Origin: Phoma sp. XZ068
Taxonomy: Eukaryota; Ascomycota; Dothideomycetes; Pleosporales; Didymellaceae
Direction: 5' to 3'
NCBI GenBank assembly: GCA_004835665.1
Contig: RBKR01000026.1
Location: 620,001-684,000, forward strand
DNA length: 64,000 nucleotides
The notes beneath the pieces were generated by a model that was given only the letters and a program-made list of their open reading frames with translations, had not been told where the DNA came from and made no database searches. Shown piece after piece: positions 44,868 through 55,662 of the stretch. The stretch's first letter is position 1; every line of letters begins with the position of its first letter. The translations under genes were made by a program, and so were the position numbers.

Positions 44868-46849
44868 TCAGCTGTCCTTGGCAACCTCTGTCCGTACCTC
44901 GCCCTTTACGTTTTCAGCGTCGCGTTCAGCCTCGCCCTGTTGTTTCTCTTCAGCGACGTCTGCTTTGGTCTCCTCATCGGCGCCTGCCATCTCAACGTCC
45001 GGCGCAGGCACCGCTGCGGCAGGTTCTGCGGCGGGTTCTGCGGCGGGTGCTGGAGCGGGTGCTGCAGCGGGCGACTCTGGTGGAGTGAGGTTGGTTGCGG
45101 GTGACTGGGATAGAGTCGAATCGACTGCAGGTGCAGCAGGTGCCGTAGTGCCCTCTGCATCGTCCATCTCAACATCGCCGTCATCCTCAGCACTCTGCTC
45201 TACTATCGCGGGGGTACGAGTTGGTGATCTTCCAGCCGGTGTTGTCTGGCGTGTGGAGAGCGCGCTGTCGCCATTGGTATCATCTAAACCCCTGAGTTTA
45301 TCAAGAGCATCAGGCTCGGCACCGTGGGGATTCAGGTGATCAGTGATGTGTCGCTGCTTCTTTGTGCCAGGCTGGTCGCGGACACCAAGACCGTTCTTGT
45401 AGTCCTCGTCGTCACTGTCCTCGTACAACTCTCCATTACGTTCGATTCGCTGATCCCTCTGGCGTTCTGTAGAGCGCACGTCGGGGTTCATGTCTGTGTC
45501 GAGATCATCCTCAACGTCAGATTCGTCGGCACGCGACAACAACGGGTTATCTGGGATGTTGCTGAAAGCTTCCACAGAAGGCCTGCCTGTGCGTCGAATG
45601 TTGTCGATGACGGTTGTCTTGATCTTATGTAAGTAGTCGTGTGAGTTGGCGTTCTCCATGTTTGAAGGCCGGACATCGAGCTCGTAGTCGGGGGCGAAGT
45701 ATTCGTAGTAGTCGTTGAAGGGTAGCTGCTTGGACATGTTCTCTCCGACCAGCTCGCCCGTCTCGTAAGCCCACGTTCGGGCGACGTTCCTCATGGTGTA
45801 GCCACCGCCACCAAGTACGATGACGGGAACGCCAAAGCTCTTCACAAACTTGACGCAGTTGGCGTGACCTGCCATACTCAGGTTGAAGCAACCAAGCCTG
45901 TCTCCAGACAGACTGTCGCCACCGCACTGAAGTACGATGGCTTCAGGACCGTAGTAGGTCATGACTGCCTCGATGACCGGCTCGAATATGTTCTTGTAGG
46001 TCTCGTCGGTGATGCCGTCGCGGAGAGGGAAGTTGACAGAGTAGTTCTTGCCAGCGCCCACTCCGATGTCGCGCAGCTCACCGGTACCAGGGAAGTACTC
46101 GCCGTACTTGTGGAAGGATACGGTCATGACGCGGTCGGTCGTGTAGAAGGCCTCTTCGACACCATCGCCGTGGTGGACGTCGATGTCGATGTACAGAACG
46201 CGCTGCTTGTAGCGAAGCAGCTCGATGATACCCAGCACAATATCTGCTAGATGTTAGCATATGCGCAGGCTTGCAATTGGCGCAAACATACCATTGACAT
46301 AGCAGAAACCACTGGCTTCGCTCTTCTTGGCGTGATGCAGTCCACCGGCCCAGTTGACGGCAACATCGCACTTTCCTCGGTTCAGGCGCGCGGCGCCCTC
46401 CATGGTGCCGCCAGCGCTGATACCGCAGAACTCGAACAGGCCATCGAAGACGGGACAGTCGTCTCCAACATTGTATTTGCTCTGCTCCTTGGCGTAGCTG
46501 TCCATGTTGTCGGGGGTGACCTTGTGGAGGAAGTCGATGTACTCGTCGGTGTGGAACTGCGTCATTTCGTACTTGGAGGCTGGTTTGGCGCGCTGCGAGT
46601 GTCAGTGCTGCAAATAATAGCAAGAACAACACGGGCACGTACGTAAATCTCCATCTTGGTGTACAGGCCGTAGTTCATAATCAAGCTGTGGGCCATGCGT
46701 ATGCGGTGGGGCTTCATGGGATGGCCGGCCACATAGGCGTAGTTGCCGACGTCTGAGTCGTAGAAGTAGGCGACCTTCTTGGGCTGCGACGCAGTGCCGC
46801 CCACGATGCTGTTGGAGCCGGTGCCGGGCTCCATGTGCGAACCCTCCAT
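44868..46849 (-). CDS. RPD3: Class I histone deacetylase Rpd3/RpdA
   Basis: Exons 46849-46643, 46592-46292 and 46243-44868 encode 627 residues; the introns are 50 and 48 bases. It is the catalytic subunit of the nuclear Rpd3/Sin3 co-repressor complexes. The deacetylase domain (~25-400) has [59 protein letters not shown] and [14 protein letters not shown], all canonical. After it comes a ~200-residue tail: acidic (EDSDDEDY) and basic (KKQRHI) patches, then an Ala/Pro/Glu-rich low-complexity run with short DNA-level GCGGGT repeats. Long C-terminal extensions are characteristic of RpdA in filamentous ascomycetes and are reported as essential in Aspergillus. It diverges from RPN11 over 0.48 kb. 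Confidence 0.96.
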
Positions 46850-47332
46850 GGTGGCGGTCGAGTGTGGATGCGCGGGGGAGAAATAGGCGGTGCACGGGAG
46901 TGACTGCGTGTCGGGCGTGCGAAGCGTAGAGTCAGTCCCCCGGGGAGGTGGTGGGAGGCGCGTCGTATTATCGACGGAGCATGAACAATGGCAGGCCTCG
47001 AGTGAAAGAGGGCGGCGCAACAAAGGCCGATGGATGGAGCTGCGAGGCTGCGAGCTCCGCGGTCCGCGTGGGATCCGCTTTTGTCGGCGCGGAGAAACTT
47101 GGGCGGCGCCAGGGCAGCTACCGCCGCATCACAGCTAGCATCATCGCCGCCTCGAGCCCGCCAACGCCGCCGCCAAACGCCATCACCAGCAGTCTACCTC
47201 ACCCCCGTGCACCTTGCGCCCCGCACCTCTGCGTGGCCCTCACTGTACACTGCCGCACACCCGACTCCCTCTCTCTCACACACACACCCCACCGCACACC
47301 CACCACCGCACACATACACGACCAACCCCAAC
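46850..47332. promoter_or_regulatory. Shared upstream region of RPD3 and RPN11
   Basis: The two ATGs face apart over 483 bases, so both promoters should lie here. Just before the RPN11 ATG the plus strand is a CT/CA-rich tract (about 47265-47330, CTCTCTCTCACACACACACC and similar), probably its transcription-start region. I looked for the yeast proteasome element GGTGGCAAA and did not see it. Confidence 0.6.
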
Positions 47333-48501
47333 ATGGACCGGTTAAGCAGAATGCTCGCCGCCGCGCAGGGCATGGGCGGCATGGGCGGCCCCGCACAGGA
47401 CACGCACCTCATCGACAACTCGGAAACCGTCTACATCTCGTCGCTGGCGCTGCTGAAGATGCTGCGGCACGGCCGGGCGGGCGTGCCCATGGAAGTCATG
47501 GGCCTGATGCTGGGCGAGTTTGTCGACGACTACACAGTGCGCGTTGTTGACGTGTTTGCCATGCCGCAGTCCGGTACGGGCGTGTCGGTCGAGGCCGTTG
47601 ACCCGGTGTTCCAGACCAAGATGATGGACATGCTGCGACAGACAGGCAGGTACGTACTGCCATACCTCGCACCCATACTTCGACTCTCTGCTACACCTCC
47701 ACTGTTGACCTTCACCGCTCTCTACACGTGCTTACAGCGCCTCACTGTCGACCTGCTAACACGCCCAGACAAGAGACGGTCGTCGGCTGGTACCACTCAC
47801 ATCCCGGCTTCGGCTGCTGGCTGTCGTCGGTCGACATCAACACACAGCAGTCGTTCGAGCAGCTCACCCCCCGCGCCGTCGCCGTCGTCGTCGACCCCAT
47901 CCAGTCGGTCAAGGGCAAGGTCGTCATCGACGCCTTCCGCCTCATCAACCCCCAGACCCTCATGATGGGCCACGAGCCGCGCCAGACCACCTCCAACGTC
48001 GGCCACCTCAACAAGCCCTCCATCCAGGCCCTCATCCACGGCCTGAACCGCCACTATTACTCCATCGGCATCGACTACCGCAAGTCGGCGCTCGAGGAGA
48101 ACATGCTCATGAACTTGCACAAGCACGTCTGGACAGAAGCCCTGCAGATGGACGACTTCAATGTTGAAGGCGAGCGGAATCAGGACAGGCTGCAGAAGCT
48201 GGTCACGCTTGCTGAGGGCTATGAGCAGAGGGTCAAGGAGGAGACGGAACTGACCAAGGACCAGCTGAAGACGCGCTACGTCGGAAAGGTCGACCCCAAG
48301 AAGCGTACGTCTGACCACCCCTATCACAGCTCCAAACTAACCCAGACCGCAGACATCTCAGACGTCGGCCAGCAGCTGATCGAAGACAACATCGTATCCG
48401 TATCGCGACAGATGATCGACAAGGAGGCATCCGTGCCCAAGTCCAACCCACGGCAAAACGGGCGCGCGTGCCAGGACGAGGCAGACGAGATGGAAGAGTA
48501 G
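47333..48501 (+). CDS. RPN11: 26S proteasome deubiquitinase Rpn11
   Basis: Exons 47333-47649, 47769-48304 and 48353-48501 encode 333 residues; the introns are 119 and 48 bases. Rpn11 is the lid metalloprotease that removes ubiquitin chains as substrates enter the proteasome. The JAMM zinc site is complete: E54 ([12 protein letters not shown]) and H115-x-H117-P-x(10)-D128 in [15 protein letters not shown]. The first intron splits the Arg before QETVVGWY. The C-terminal helices that bind Rpn8 follow ([17 protein letters not shown]), ending in DEADEMEE. The N-terminal 20 residues ([13 protein letters not shown]) are the flexible leader typical of the family. Confidence 0.97.
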
Positions 48502-48851
48502 CACTCTCCCAACGACGTGCAAATCACTCCAACGAGCAACCTGCACATCAACCTTGCATTCGACGGCGCTATACACGGTACCCAGGCGTAGACTCCCCCG
48601 GCGTCCGGTATGGCCAACGAGCCGTTTGGGACAGCATTGATAGTACTCAACGAGCATCAACGTGAATATGATAATCGAATGACATCCGCATGACGCATGA
48701 CGCATGACACATGACATTCAAACATGATATCTAAAGTCCAGGGCGTCAAGTACTCAACGAGATCCGTGAATAGAATCGATAAGACCATCTCAAGTACAGA
48801 AACATCTCGTCATCATCTTGCGTCTCTCATAAACATGATTATAGGGTATCA
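48502..48851. other. Intergenic between convergent genes
   Basis: About 0.35 kb where RPN11 and the LaeA-like gene end toward each other; both 3' UTRs. It includes a four-copy 7-base repeat at 48689-48716. Confidence 0.55.
48689..48716. repeat. 7-base tandem repeat, four copies
   Basis: The units CATGACG, CATGACG, CATGACA and CATGACA run head to tail without gaps. It lies in the 3' intergenic region of RPN11 and is likely a small microsatellite-like array. Confidence 0.8.
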
Positions 48852-50178
48852 TCAGTCTTCCACATCCATCTTCCCCTCTCCCTCCCCACCCTTCCCCACC
48901 CCTTCACTTCCCTTTTGTTCCCCCACCACCTCCCCCTCAAACGGCTTCCTTGCATACACAACCCTAACCTCCTGCCACAACCTGCCCTTACGATCCTTGA
49001 TCACGGCCTGGAAATCCTTCACAAACGCCTTGACCTCTTCGTACGTCCACCCCAGAAAACGCGTATACAGCGCCATCACCCACCCCTCAATCCCATCGCA
49101 CCAGTTGCGCTCGCCCCACCGCCCCAGATCCTTGAGATAGGGATCCTTGGGCCACGGACCAATCGGCCACACAAACGTCTGCGTATGCACGTCTGCGTAG
49201 CCTGCGGCCAGGAGGGTGGGATACATAGTATTAATAACGTCGAATTGCATTCCTGTTTTTTGGGCGCCGACGTTGAGGACCGAGGCGGAGAAGGCGGTGA
49301 GCATTTGATCGGAGTACGCGGGGGAGGTCTTGGACGCGGATGTTTCGACGCTGAATTCGAGGTGTTCGATCCAGCCGCCGGGTTTGAGCGTGTGCAGGCA
49401 CTGCGTGTAGAGTGAGGACCAGGATTTTATGCACCCGGTTAGGCCGCGGATGTGGATGAAGTCGAAGTGGTTATCGGGGTAGGTAAAGGACGAATTTGCG
49501 TCGTCGATTTCAAAGGTGAGGTTTGGCGGGAGATTGGGCGGGTGGATGGGGGAGAGGTCTGTGGCGGTGATGTCTGCGGCGGGGAAGAAGTCGGCCATGT
49601 CGATTGCCCAGAGGCCTGTGCCGGTGCCGATATCCAGGATGCGCTGGGGGTCTTTGATGGGCGCGAGGAAGAGCTGGTCGTGCAGGGTGAGGAGCCAGAG
49701 GTGGTGCACGATGGTTTCGTAGTTGGAGTACTTTTCGTCGTTGGGCGCGTAGTAGGTTCCCTCGCGGTACGAGTGGTACCGCCGCCCATTCTCGTATCGG
49801 TAGTTGGTTACTTTGGATGCGATCGAATCGCCGCCTGTTGAGGCGTAAAAGGACATGCGGTCTGCATTGTTGTCGTCATCTTCGATGTAGTTGTCGTATT
49901 CCGAGTCCTAAAACGTCAGCGGGATGTTGAGATGAGAGTATGCGAGACTTTGCATGGATTTCTTCTCTTCAGCGGCAAAAACAAATGACTGTAGAAGGGC
50001 AATATCAAGAAAAGGCATACTGAAGAGAAAAGGGGAAGTTGTCAGGCTGTGAAGACCCTCCTGCACGCTGCCAAGCAGGCATCAAATTCGACGCAAAAAC
50101 AGGCCGAAGAAGACGAGAATAGAAGATAAATCTCACACTTACAACGTCAATACCTCCAGGTTGAACGCCAGACCCCAT
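48852..50178 (-). CDS. LaeA-like SAM-dependent methyltransferase
   Basis: Exons 50178-50143 and 49907-48852 give 363 residues from the ATG at 50178; the intron is 235 bases. The domain layout matches the large fungal LaeA-like family: an acidic N terminus (DSEYDNYIEDDDNNAD), the block YRYENGRRYHSYREGTYYAPNDE, SAM motif ILDIGTGTGLWAIDMAD and later LKPGGWIEHLEF. LaeA is a nuclear regulator of secondary metabolism, but most relatives have no assigned role. The 5' end is uncertain. The frame stays open upstream of the chosen ATG, and a GTGAGT/CCAG intron at ~50315-50230 could join further coding-like sequence, but I found no clear start there. The C terminus is Gly/Glu/Lys-rich low complexity. 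Confidence 0.8.
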
Positions 50179-52084
50179 TTCTGTGTCCGACTTCACCTCC
50201 TCCTCCTGAGGCGCACCCTTTTTGAACTTCAGAACCTTCCTGGCCCATGTCAGCCACAGATCTCCCAGACAACCCCCTGCAGCGCATGATGCAGCACGAG
50301 ATCAGACAAAGAACACTCACTCCAACCTCGAGAAGTAACCACTCCCCTTCCCCTCCACTCTGCGCTCCCCCGCCTGCCCGTGCAGGCCGAGCCGGTCAAG
50401 CGCCCCTAGGTCCAGCTTCGCGACACACCACCACGCGTGTGGCGCTTCCACAAATCGTCAAGAGTTTGGTCGTAAGTAAGGGGCGCTGCGAAAGGATATG
50501 CCGTTCACTGCGCAGCGAGGTCTGGGTTGATGTAGGCGACGATGAACAGACACCGCATGCGGTAACCCCAGAACTTCTTGTCGCGGTCGCGCTAGCTTTC
50601 GAGAGCTATCACGGTAGTTTCCCAGGGTAAGCTTGGAGACCGTGCCGGGGATGCTCCGACCAAGAAAACACGGTCGAATCGGCGACAGAACCAGTCCCTC
50701 AGATTTGCTTTCTGGGCCTCGAAAAAGCATGGGTGTCGTCGGGATTTACCCCACAGTCTTCTCTGGCTGTCGTTTAGCACCCCCTCCGCGGAGCCCGATG
50801 CTATTGTCTGCCCTGCCAACGGTCGGGAGTCAAAATCGCGGTGTGCAGAGCGTGCGCCAGAGTCCCTCCGCACGGGCAGGGCCAAACGCGCAAACGCCGG
50901 CGAAGATTACTCGAGTTCCGCGCGCTTTGGCTCATGCTCGCGCAATGTGGCTGCAGCTGTCGGAGCCCCCTCGGCGCATTGTACGGCATGTGCCGACGAA
51001 CAAAGGCAAGAAACTTGAACAATGCCGTTGCTTTTCCATGTTCAACTGCAAGAGCATAACGAACTTGGATGATTTTGCGTTGATCGCATCGTTTGCATCG
51101 AGCGTTGTGGTGTCTACCACCCCCTTGGGATGCGGAAGTTTAAGCTTGATCGCTCGCTTTTCCCAGTGTGTCGGGATGCCGACGCCTGGTGTGGCCGGTG
51201 ATCCGTGAGTGGGACGCTGACGCTGCAGCCTTGGGGCACAGCAGCTGTAAGCTGCGAGATGACATGCCAGAGTACATGCCAGAGTATATTGTGTAATCAG
51301 AAAAAGGCGGCCATTTATTGGGCAAAGCCAAGTGGAGCGTACGACAGTTGAATTGGTGGAGGATATAAAGTATTCGAGACATTCGACGTTGATCACACTG
51401 TGCCGCGAAGGATTAGGATGGCGCCACCTGCGTCAACTTTGTACACAGACTAAGGGTTCACGAGCAAAGCATGGATGCTTGTATCCGCGCTACCGTTGAT
51501 CACGCAGTCTTGAACATGTAAGAGTAGAGGTGCTATCAGTTTATAATATCTATCCCATAATATTGACATGCAAGTGTTCGCAGGAACGCTCTATGCAAAA
51601 GACCTCCCACGGCCGTTCATCGTCCCATGCAAAATCTCGCGACACGGCAATACCTCAAGTAGAGGTACTCCCATGGCCTGTGCGACCTGCACTCGTCATT
51701 TTTGACATATTCGCCGTTTTCGCTTTTAATAAAAAGCGACAGATTACCGCCCATCTGTTTTACATTACTCGCTCTGCCAAAACTCCGAAGAAATCCAGTA
51801 TAGAATGTTTGCCTTGCAGACTACGCCAATATTGGTCTGTGTAGACTGTCATATTGGCATACGAGCATGAAGGTCGTGTCGTCGAAGGCGGCTCATTGTT
51901 GAGTAAAGGGTATGCAGAGGTGCTCCACGACTCAGACAGTCGTAGTGCCCCCATGCAGTCGTGGATCATGACTAATGCGGTAAACAATATTAAGTACGAA
52001 TGCTGCAAGTCACTGTACTCATATCGGCCCACACTCTCGATCTCTGTTTCAATTTGGTTCATGCACCCGCAGTGGTGGACGAAT
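50179..52084. other. 1.9 kb intergenic, no certain gene
   Basis: Between the LaeA-like gene and the ABC transporter stop codon, both on the minus strand. The right half is ordinary. The left half (50230-51000) is GC-rich with several overlapping open frames (up to ~190 codons on plus without an ATG). Part of 50230-50480 may be 5' exons of the LaeA-like gene. I call no separate gene. Confidence 0.45.
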
Positions 52085-55077
52085 TTATGGGTGTCCGTGT
52101 GGCTTTGACGGCGCTTCGGCACGGTAAGAGCCGGACTGTTGGTTGTTGTTACGCAGTTTCTTAGCCTGCTCATCATCTGACGAGCTAGAGTGGCTATTGC
52201 TGTCGTCATTGTCGATTGATGCGTCCTTTGACTGTCGGCGGAGACGGTCAGCCTTATCCTTGAGCACCTTGGCTTGCTCAGCGGCCCGTTGAGCCCGAAT
52301 CTGCTTCTTCCACATGGCGGCGTAGTGACCGTTGCGCTCGAGAAGTTCCTCATGCGTTCCGCGCTCTTGTACCTTGCCCTTGTTCAAGACAAGGATCTGG
52401 TCGGCGTGGGTGATGGTGCTGAGTCGATGGGCAATGATGAGCATGGTGCGTCCGTGCGCCAAGGTCGCGAAAGCCTCCTGGATGTGTTGCTCGGTCTCTG
52501 TGTCCAGTGCGGCGGTAGCTTCGTCGAGCATGATAATCCTAGGATTCTTCAGAATGGTGCGGGCAATAGCAACACGCTGTTTCTCTCCGCCAGACAGACG
52601 AAGTCCACGTTCTCCAACCTTGGTGTCGTACTTGTCTGGAAAGGTGAGGATTTTGTCGTGGATACTAGCGGCCCTGCAAGCTTCGTAGACCTGCTCATCG
52701 GTCGCCTCGGGGTTAGCATATTTGAGATTATACATTAGAGTCTCATTGAAGAGGACGGTATCCTGAGGAACGACACCGATGTGGCGGCGCACAGAGTCGA
52801 TGGTCAGGTCTGTGACATTGTTGCCGTCGACCTCGATGCTTCCAGACTCGGTGTTGTAGAAGCGGTAGAGAAGTCTGAACACGGTAGATTTACCGCCACC
52901 CGATTCTCCCACAAATGCTGTCGTGGTGCCTGGCGCGCACTGGAAGTCGAGACCAGTCAAGGCAGGTTTGCGGTTGTCGTATGAAAAGTGCACGTCCTTG
53001 AACCTCAGATCACCGTTGCAAGAAGGTAACTCGCTAGCACCTTCTTTGTCGACTACCGTCGCTGTTTCCTTGAAAAGCTCCAGCATGCGCTCCGAGTTGA
53101 TCATCGCAGACTGGATCATCCTGTAGAAAGTGCCGAAGAAGTTGAGCGGGCTTTGCAGCTGACCCATGAACACAATCAGTGTGACGAACTTTCCGCCAGT
53201 GATGGCTCCTGTAGTGACCTGGTAGGCCGCAATGAAGCATGTTACGAGCAGACCAACCATGAAGACCATGTTTTGTGTAATGTTCATGATGTTTAGCGAC
53301 AACAAGACCTTCCACTCGGCGTCTTGGTACTTCTTGACGGCGTCGCGATAGCGGTTGAACTCATACGCTTCCGCGTTGAAGTACTTGACTGTTTCATACG
53401 AGACCATGGAGTCATTCCTGTTGCTGTTAGCGTAGAAATTTTTGAAGGATTGTCAGAACTTACTTGACGGCATCCTCTTCACGATCGGCGTTCACCATCT
53501 CACGACGAATCTCGGCACGCCACTGCGCCATTCGGATAGTCAGGTAGATGTACCAGAATGTCACGATGGCAATGACTAGTGCGTAGTAGGCATCATACTT
53601 GATCAAAAAGTAGCCAATAGCAGCACCCAGATCCAAGAGCATGGGCACTACTGAAAATGTCACCTGCTCAAGGAAAGTATTGATGGAGCTCCCCTTTCCG
53701 AGCGCCGAGAGAACCTCACCTGTCTTCTTGCCAAGATGGAAATCCAGACTAAGACTGTGCACGTGTTCGAATGCCGCCACGGACAATTCGCGGTACGAGT
53801 ACTGTGACACGGGAATCCACAGCGCAGCTCGTGCGGCACCGAGCACGCCATTAGTTCCCTGTAGGAAGCGGAAGGCAATGAACAGGCAGATGGCGGTCCA
53901 CGGGCTGCCGGGAGTCTTGTGCTCGAGGCGATCCACGATGTGACCCAGCTGATCAGGGACGAGCAGATTGATGACACGCTGCGCCATGACAAGCAGAAAG
54001 CACAAAACAACCATAATCTGTAGTCGACGGTCCTTGGATGGCCAGAGATAAGGGAAGAAGACGCCGTAGCCCTTGATGTACTCCCACCAGCTGCGAGTCG
54101 GTGCGCCTGTCGGTCTACTCCAGGCAGGCGGTGCACCCTCGGTATGCTGGTGCTTGCCACCGACGGGATGCACTGAGCCGTACGATGCATTGCCATTCGT
54201 TCCGTTCGCGTGGCCATTTTCTGCGCGGCCGGAGCCGTTGGCCAACAGAGACGTGGTCTCACTCGAGGATCCGGCCTCTTGGGTTTTCCTCGACTGGGGC
54301 AGAATGACAAACACGGCGTAGAATCCAATGAGAGAGAGTATCAAGACAATGCGTAGCAGGTCAATGGCAACCTCGGCAGCCTCCCACTCGGTCATGTAGA
54401 ATCGGAGTTTGGGATTCTCCGCATGGCCAGCGGTGGGCTGATAGTGGGCGTGGGTGTAGATGGCAAGCGAGCAGCTGACGAGGACAATCTCCAAGACGAG
54501 GCCGACGATCCAGGTCCAGAGGTGGGCGGCGGTCGGGGAGGGCTTCGAGTCGAGGAGTGAGATGAGGAAGAGGCTGTAGACGAAGAAGGAGCCAACGAGG
54601 TAGATCTACACGGGTTCAAGTCAGCGTCTGCCGGGTGCTCGTCGTTGAAGGCACGGCAGCACATACCACGACTGGCTGGCCACACCACCAGTGCTCGCTC
54701 TGCTTTGCCAGCGCCTGTGCAATGACCAGCACCGAGTTGCCAAAGAAGGTCAGCGCGGCGGCGAGTGAGACCCATTCAAAGACGCGCTTCTGCGTCTGCG
54801 TGACATCGTCGTGGACCGTCCGCTTCACGAAGTTGCGGGTGGGGTCGGTTGCGGGCAGCGGCTTGCCTCCAGGGCCGGTGGTGGTGGGTTTGGCGATGTT
54901 GGTGTTGGACTTGGAGGCGGAGATGCTGCGGATGGTGAAGGCGGCCAGGAAGAAGACGAGCATGAACAGCGGGTAGGCATATTGCAGGACGACGAGGAGC
55001 TGGTGGAGGGCGGGAGCGTGCTTCCAGCGCGGCTGGCGGTCGTCCAGGTCGCTGGACAGCAGCGCGGCGGGCATCAT
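52085..55077 (-). CDS. HMT1: HMT1-type vacuolar ABC half-transporter
   Basis: Exons 55077-54667, 54605-53464 and 53417-52085 encode 961 residues; the introns are 61 and 46 bases. It matches fission-yeast Hmt1, a vacuolar half-ABC transporter for phytochelatins or glutathione-metal conjugates. An extra N-terminal membrane region (about five spans, residues ~30-310) precedes the six-span core TMD. The ATPase domain has Walker A GESGGGKST (688-696), signature LSGGEKQR (792-799), Walker B IIMLDE (812-817) and the H-loop in IIAHRLST. A Ser/Asn/Asp-rich tail follows. The N-terminal extension distinguishes it from mitochondrial Atm1, and no mitochondrial leader is seen. The substrate is inferred from the family. 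It diverges from the SEA2 gene. Confidence 0.92.
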
Positions 55078-55658
55078 GTAACGGCTCGCCAGCTGCGGTG
55101 CGAGGCTCAGTGGCGGCAGTGAGCGTGTCGACGGGCGGTGGAGAGGGGAGGGGGTGGGAGTGCTGGAGCGGAGAGGTGCGAGAGAGCTACAGCCGGCGAC
55201 TCGACAAGTACGCCATGCTTCGCTGAAGGTACGATGCACGGATCAGTTGGGCGAGTCCGATCATTGTGGCGCATCGTCAAGAAGTGTGGATGCGGCTTGG
55301 CGCGCCATGGTGGATTTGGGCCTAGACCTGCGCGCTGGGGGGCGCTGGGGGGCGCTGGCCGGCGCTGGTGCATCAGGGACGCGTTTGAGGGCTGCATGCC
55401 GCTGCACCTGCGCGGGCCCATGTTGACGCACCTCTACGCACCTCTGCGCACCGGTGTCACGTCCGCTCACGGCCCTGGCTCCCTCTGTTCGCTGCCCGCC
55501 GGCCGCTGCTGCAAGCTGCGTGTCGAGAGTCTTTCATCGCTGCACCGACACCCGCGCGGTGCACCCGTGTGTTTCCGTCACCATCGCCGCTCACCGCCCG
55601 CACGTCCCGGTATTGCCTCACGACTGCGAGCCACCATGTTCCACACCAACACGTACAC
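55078..55658. promoter_or_regulatory. Shared upstream region of HMT1 and SEA2 genes
   Basis: About 0.58 kb between two divergent ATGs; both promoters should lie here. GC-rich, with a G/C repeat patch near 55335-55365 (GGGGCGCTGG-type). A short uORF at its right end overlaps the SEA2 start codon. Confidence 0.55.
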
Positions 55659-55662
55659 ATGA
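55636..55662 (+). other. Upstream ORF overlapping the SEA2 start by ATGA
   Basis: An ATG in near-ideal context (GAGCCACCATGT) opens an 8-codon frame whose TGA overlaps the main ATG in ACATGACTG. The main start has a weaker context. This layout suggests leaky scanning or termination-coupled reinitiation, provided that transcription begins upstream of 55636. Confidence 0.6.

Noticed and set aside
50633..51208. Plus-strand open frame of ~191 codons
   Set aside because: It begins without an ATG, has no recognisable motif, and equally long frames occur on the opposite strand in this GC-rich patch.
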